Below are positions 63,412 through 64,000 of a stretch of DNA of 64,000 nucleotides, piece after piece. Positions within the stretch are counted from its first letter, which is position 1. Every line of letters begins with the position of its first letter. The stretch is from Hyphomonas atlantica corrig. (GTDB lineage: Bacteria; Pseudomonadota; Alphaproteobacteria; Caulobacterales; Hyphomonadaceae). The notes beneath the pieces are model-generated. The model had not been told where the DNA came from, did not search any database, and worked only from the letters and a program-made list of their open reading frames with translations. The stretch is from contig NZ_AWFH01000056.1 of NCBI RefSeq assembly GCF_000682715.1, positions 1-64,000 on the forward strand. Direction: 5' to 3'. The position numbers and the translations under genes were made by a program.

Positions 63412-64000
<589 letters not shown>

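Overview
The window is a compact, high-GC stretch of an alphaproteobacterial chromosome, most likely from Hyphomonadaceae or a close relative such as Hyphomonas. The placement is inferred from gene content and is not a database result: a CpdR-like cell-cycle regulator beside an N-formylglutamate amidohydrolase, an IalB-type secreted protein, a ChrR/ECF sigma pair, hrcA-grpE separate from dnaK, TPR-sulfotransferases beside TonB receptors, and many small lipoproteins. No prophage, CRISPR array, transposase or plasmid origin is visible. The right edge cuts serC; the left 179 bases hold no gene.

Layout. 0.2-6.4 kb: a CxxC cluster protein, a fasciclin lipoprotein, the overlapping ruvC-ruvA-ruvB Holliday junction operon, two DUF465-like small proteins flanking a 42-residue membrane protein, an exported tail-collar protein, a patch of REP-like palindromes and slyX. 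6.4-7.7 kb: an AT-richer island with a permuted papain-like protein and a small membrane protein. 7.7-18.2 kb: thiC under a TPP riboswitch, ArsR/SRPBCC/SDR genes, a minus-strand run of small enzymes, a PadR repressor with palindromic operators, and rlmN. 18.4-24.3 kb: an OmpA lipoprotein, IalB, the ECF sigma/ChrR pair, an RNA methyltransferase, isoaspartyl peptidase, quinone oxidoreductase and PilZ. 24.3-36.6 kb: the heat-shock and housekeeping block (dnaK, grpE, hrcA, fhs, rph, rdgB, hemW, tdk), with accessory genes between rph and rdgB. 36.6-50 kb: ggt, a P1 peptidase, tRNA-Arg, a BCCT transporter, a TonB receptor followed by a TPR-sulfotransferase, MarR, a DUF6607-like lipoprotein behind a Fur-like box, and ArsH. 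50-64 kb: tRNA-Arg, a TraB/GumN lipoprotein, hisN, an XRE regulator divergent from a candidate small RNA, N-formylglutamate amidohydrolase and cpdR, tRNA-Val, purA, a degenerate tandem alpha/beta-hydrolase with a flavin monooxygenase, a PagL-like protein, a WrbA-like flavodoxin, and serA-serC.

The points most worth a second look are a ChrR-type anti-sigma factor that has lost its N-terminal zinc ligands, a double alpha/beta-hydrolase lacking serine at both nucleophile elbows, a candidate three-hairpin small RNA with a CCTCCC linker, the TonB receptor/TPR-sulfotransferase pair, and the genes inserted into the usual hrcA/rph/rdgB/hemW order. Regulation visible in the DNA includes a TPP riboswitch, a near-consensus heat-shock (sigma-32) promoter for dnaK, PadR and ArsR palindromes, and two Fur-like boxes.
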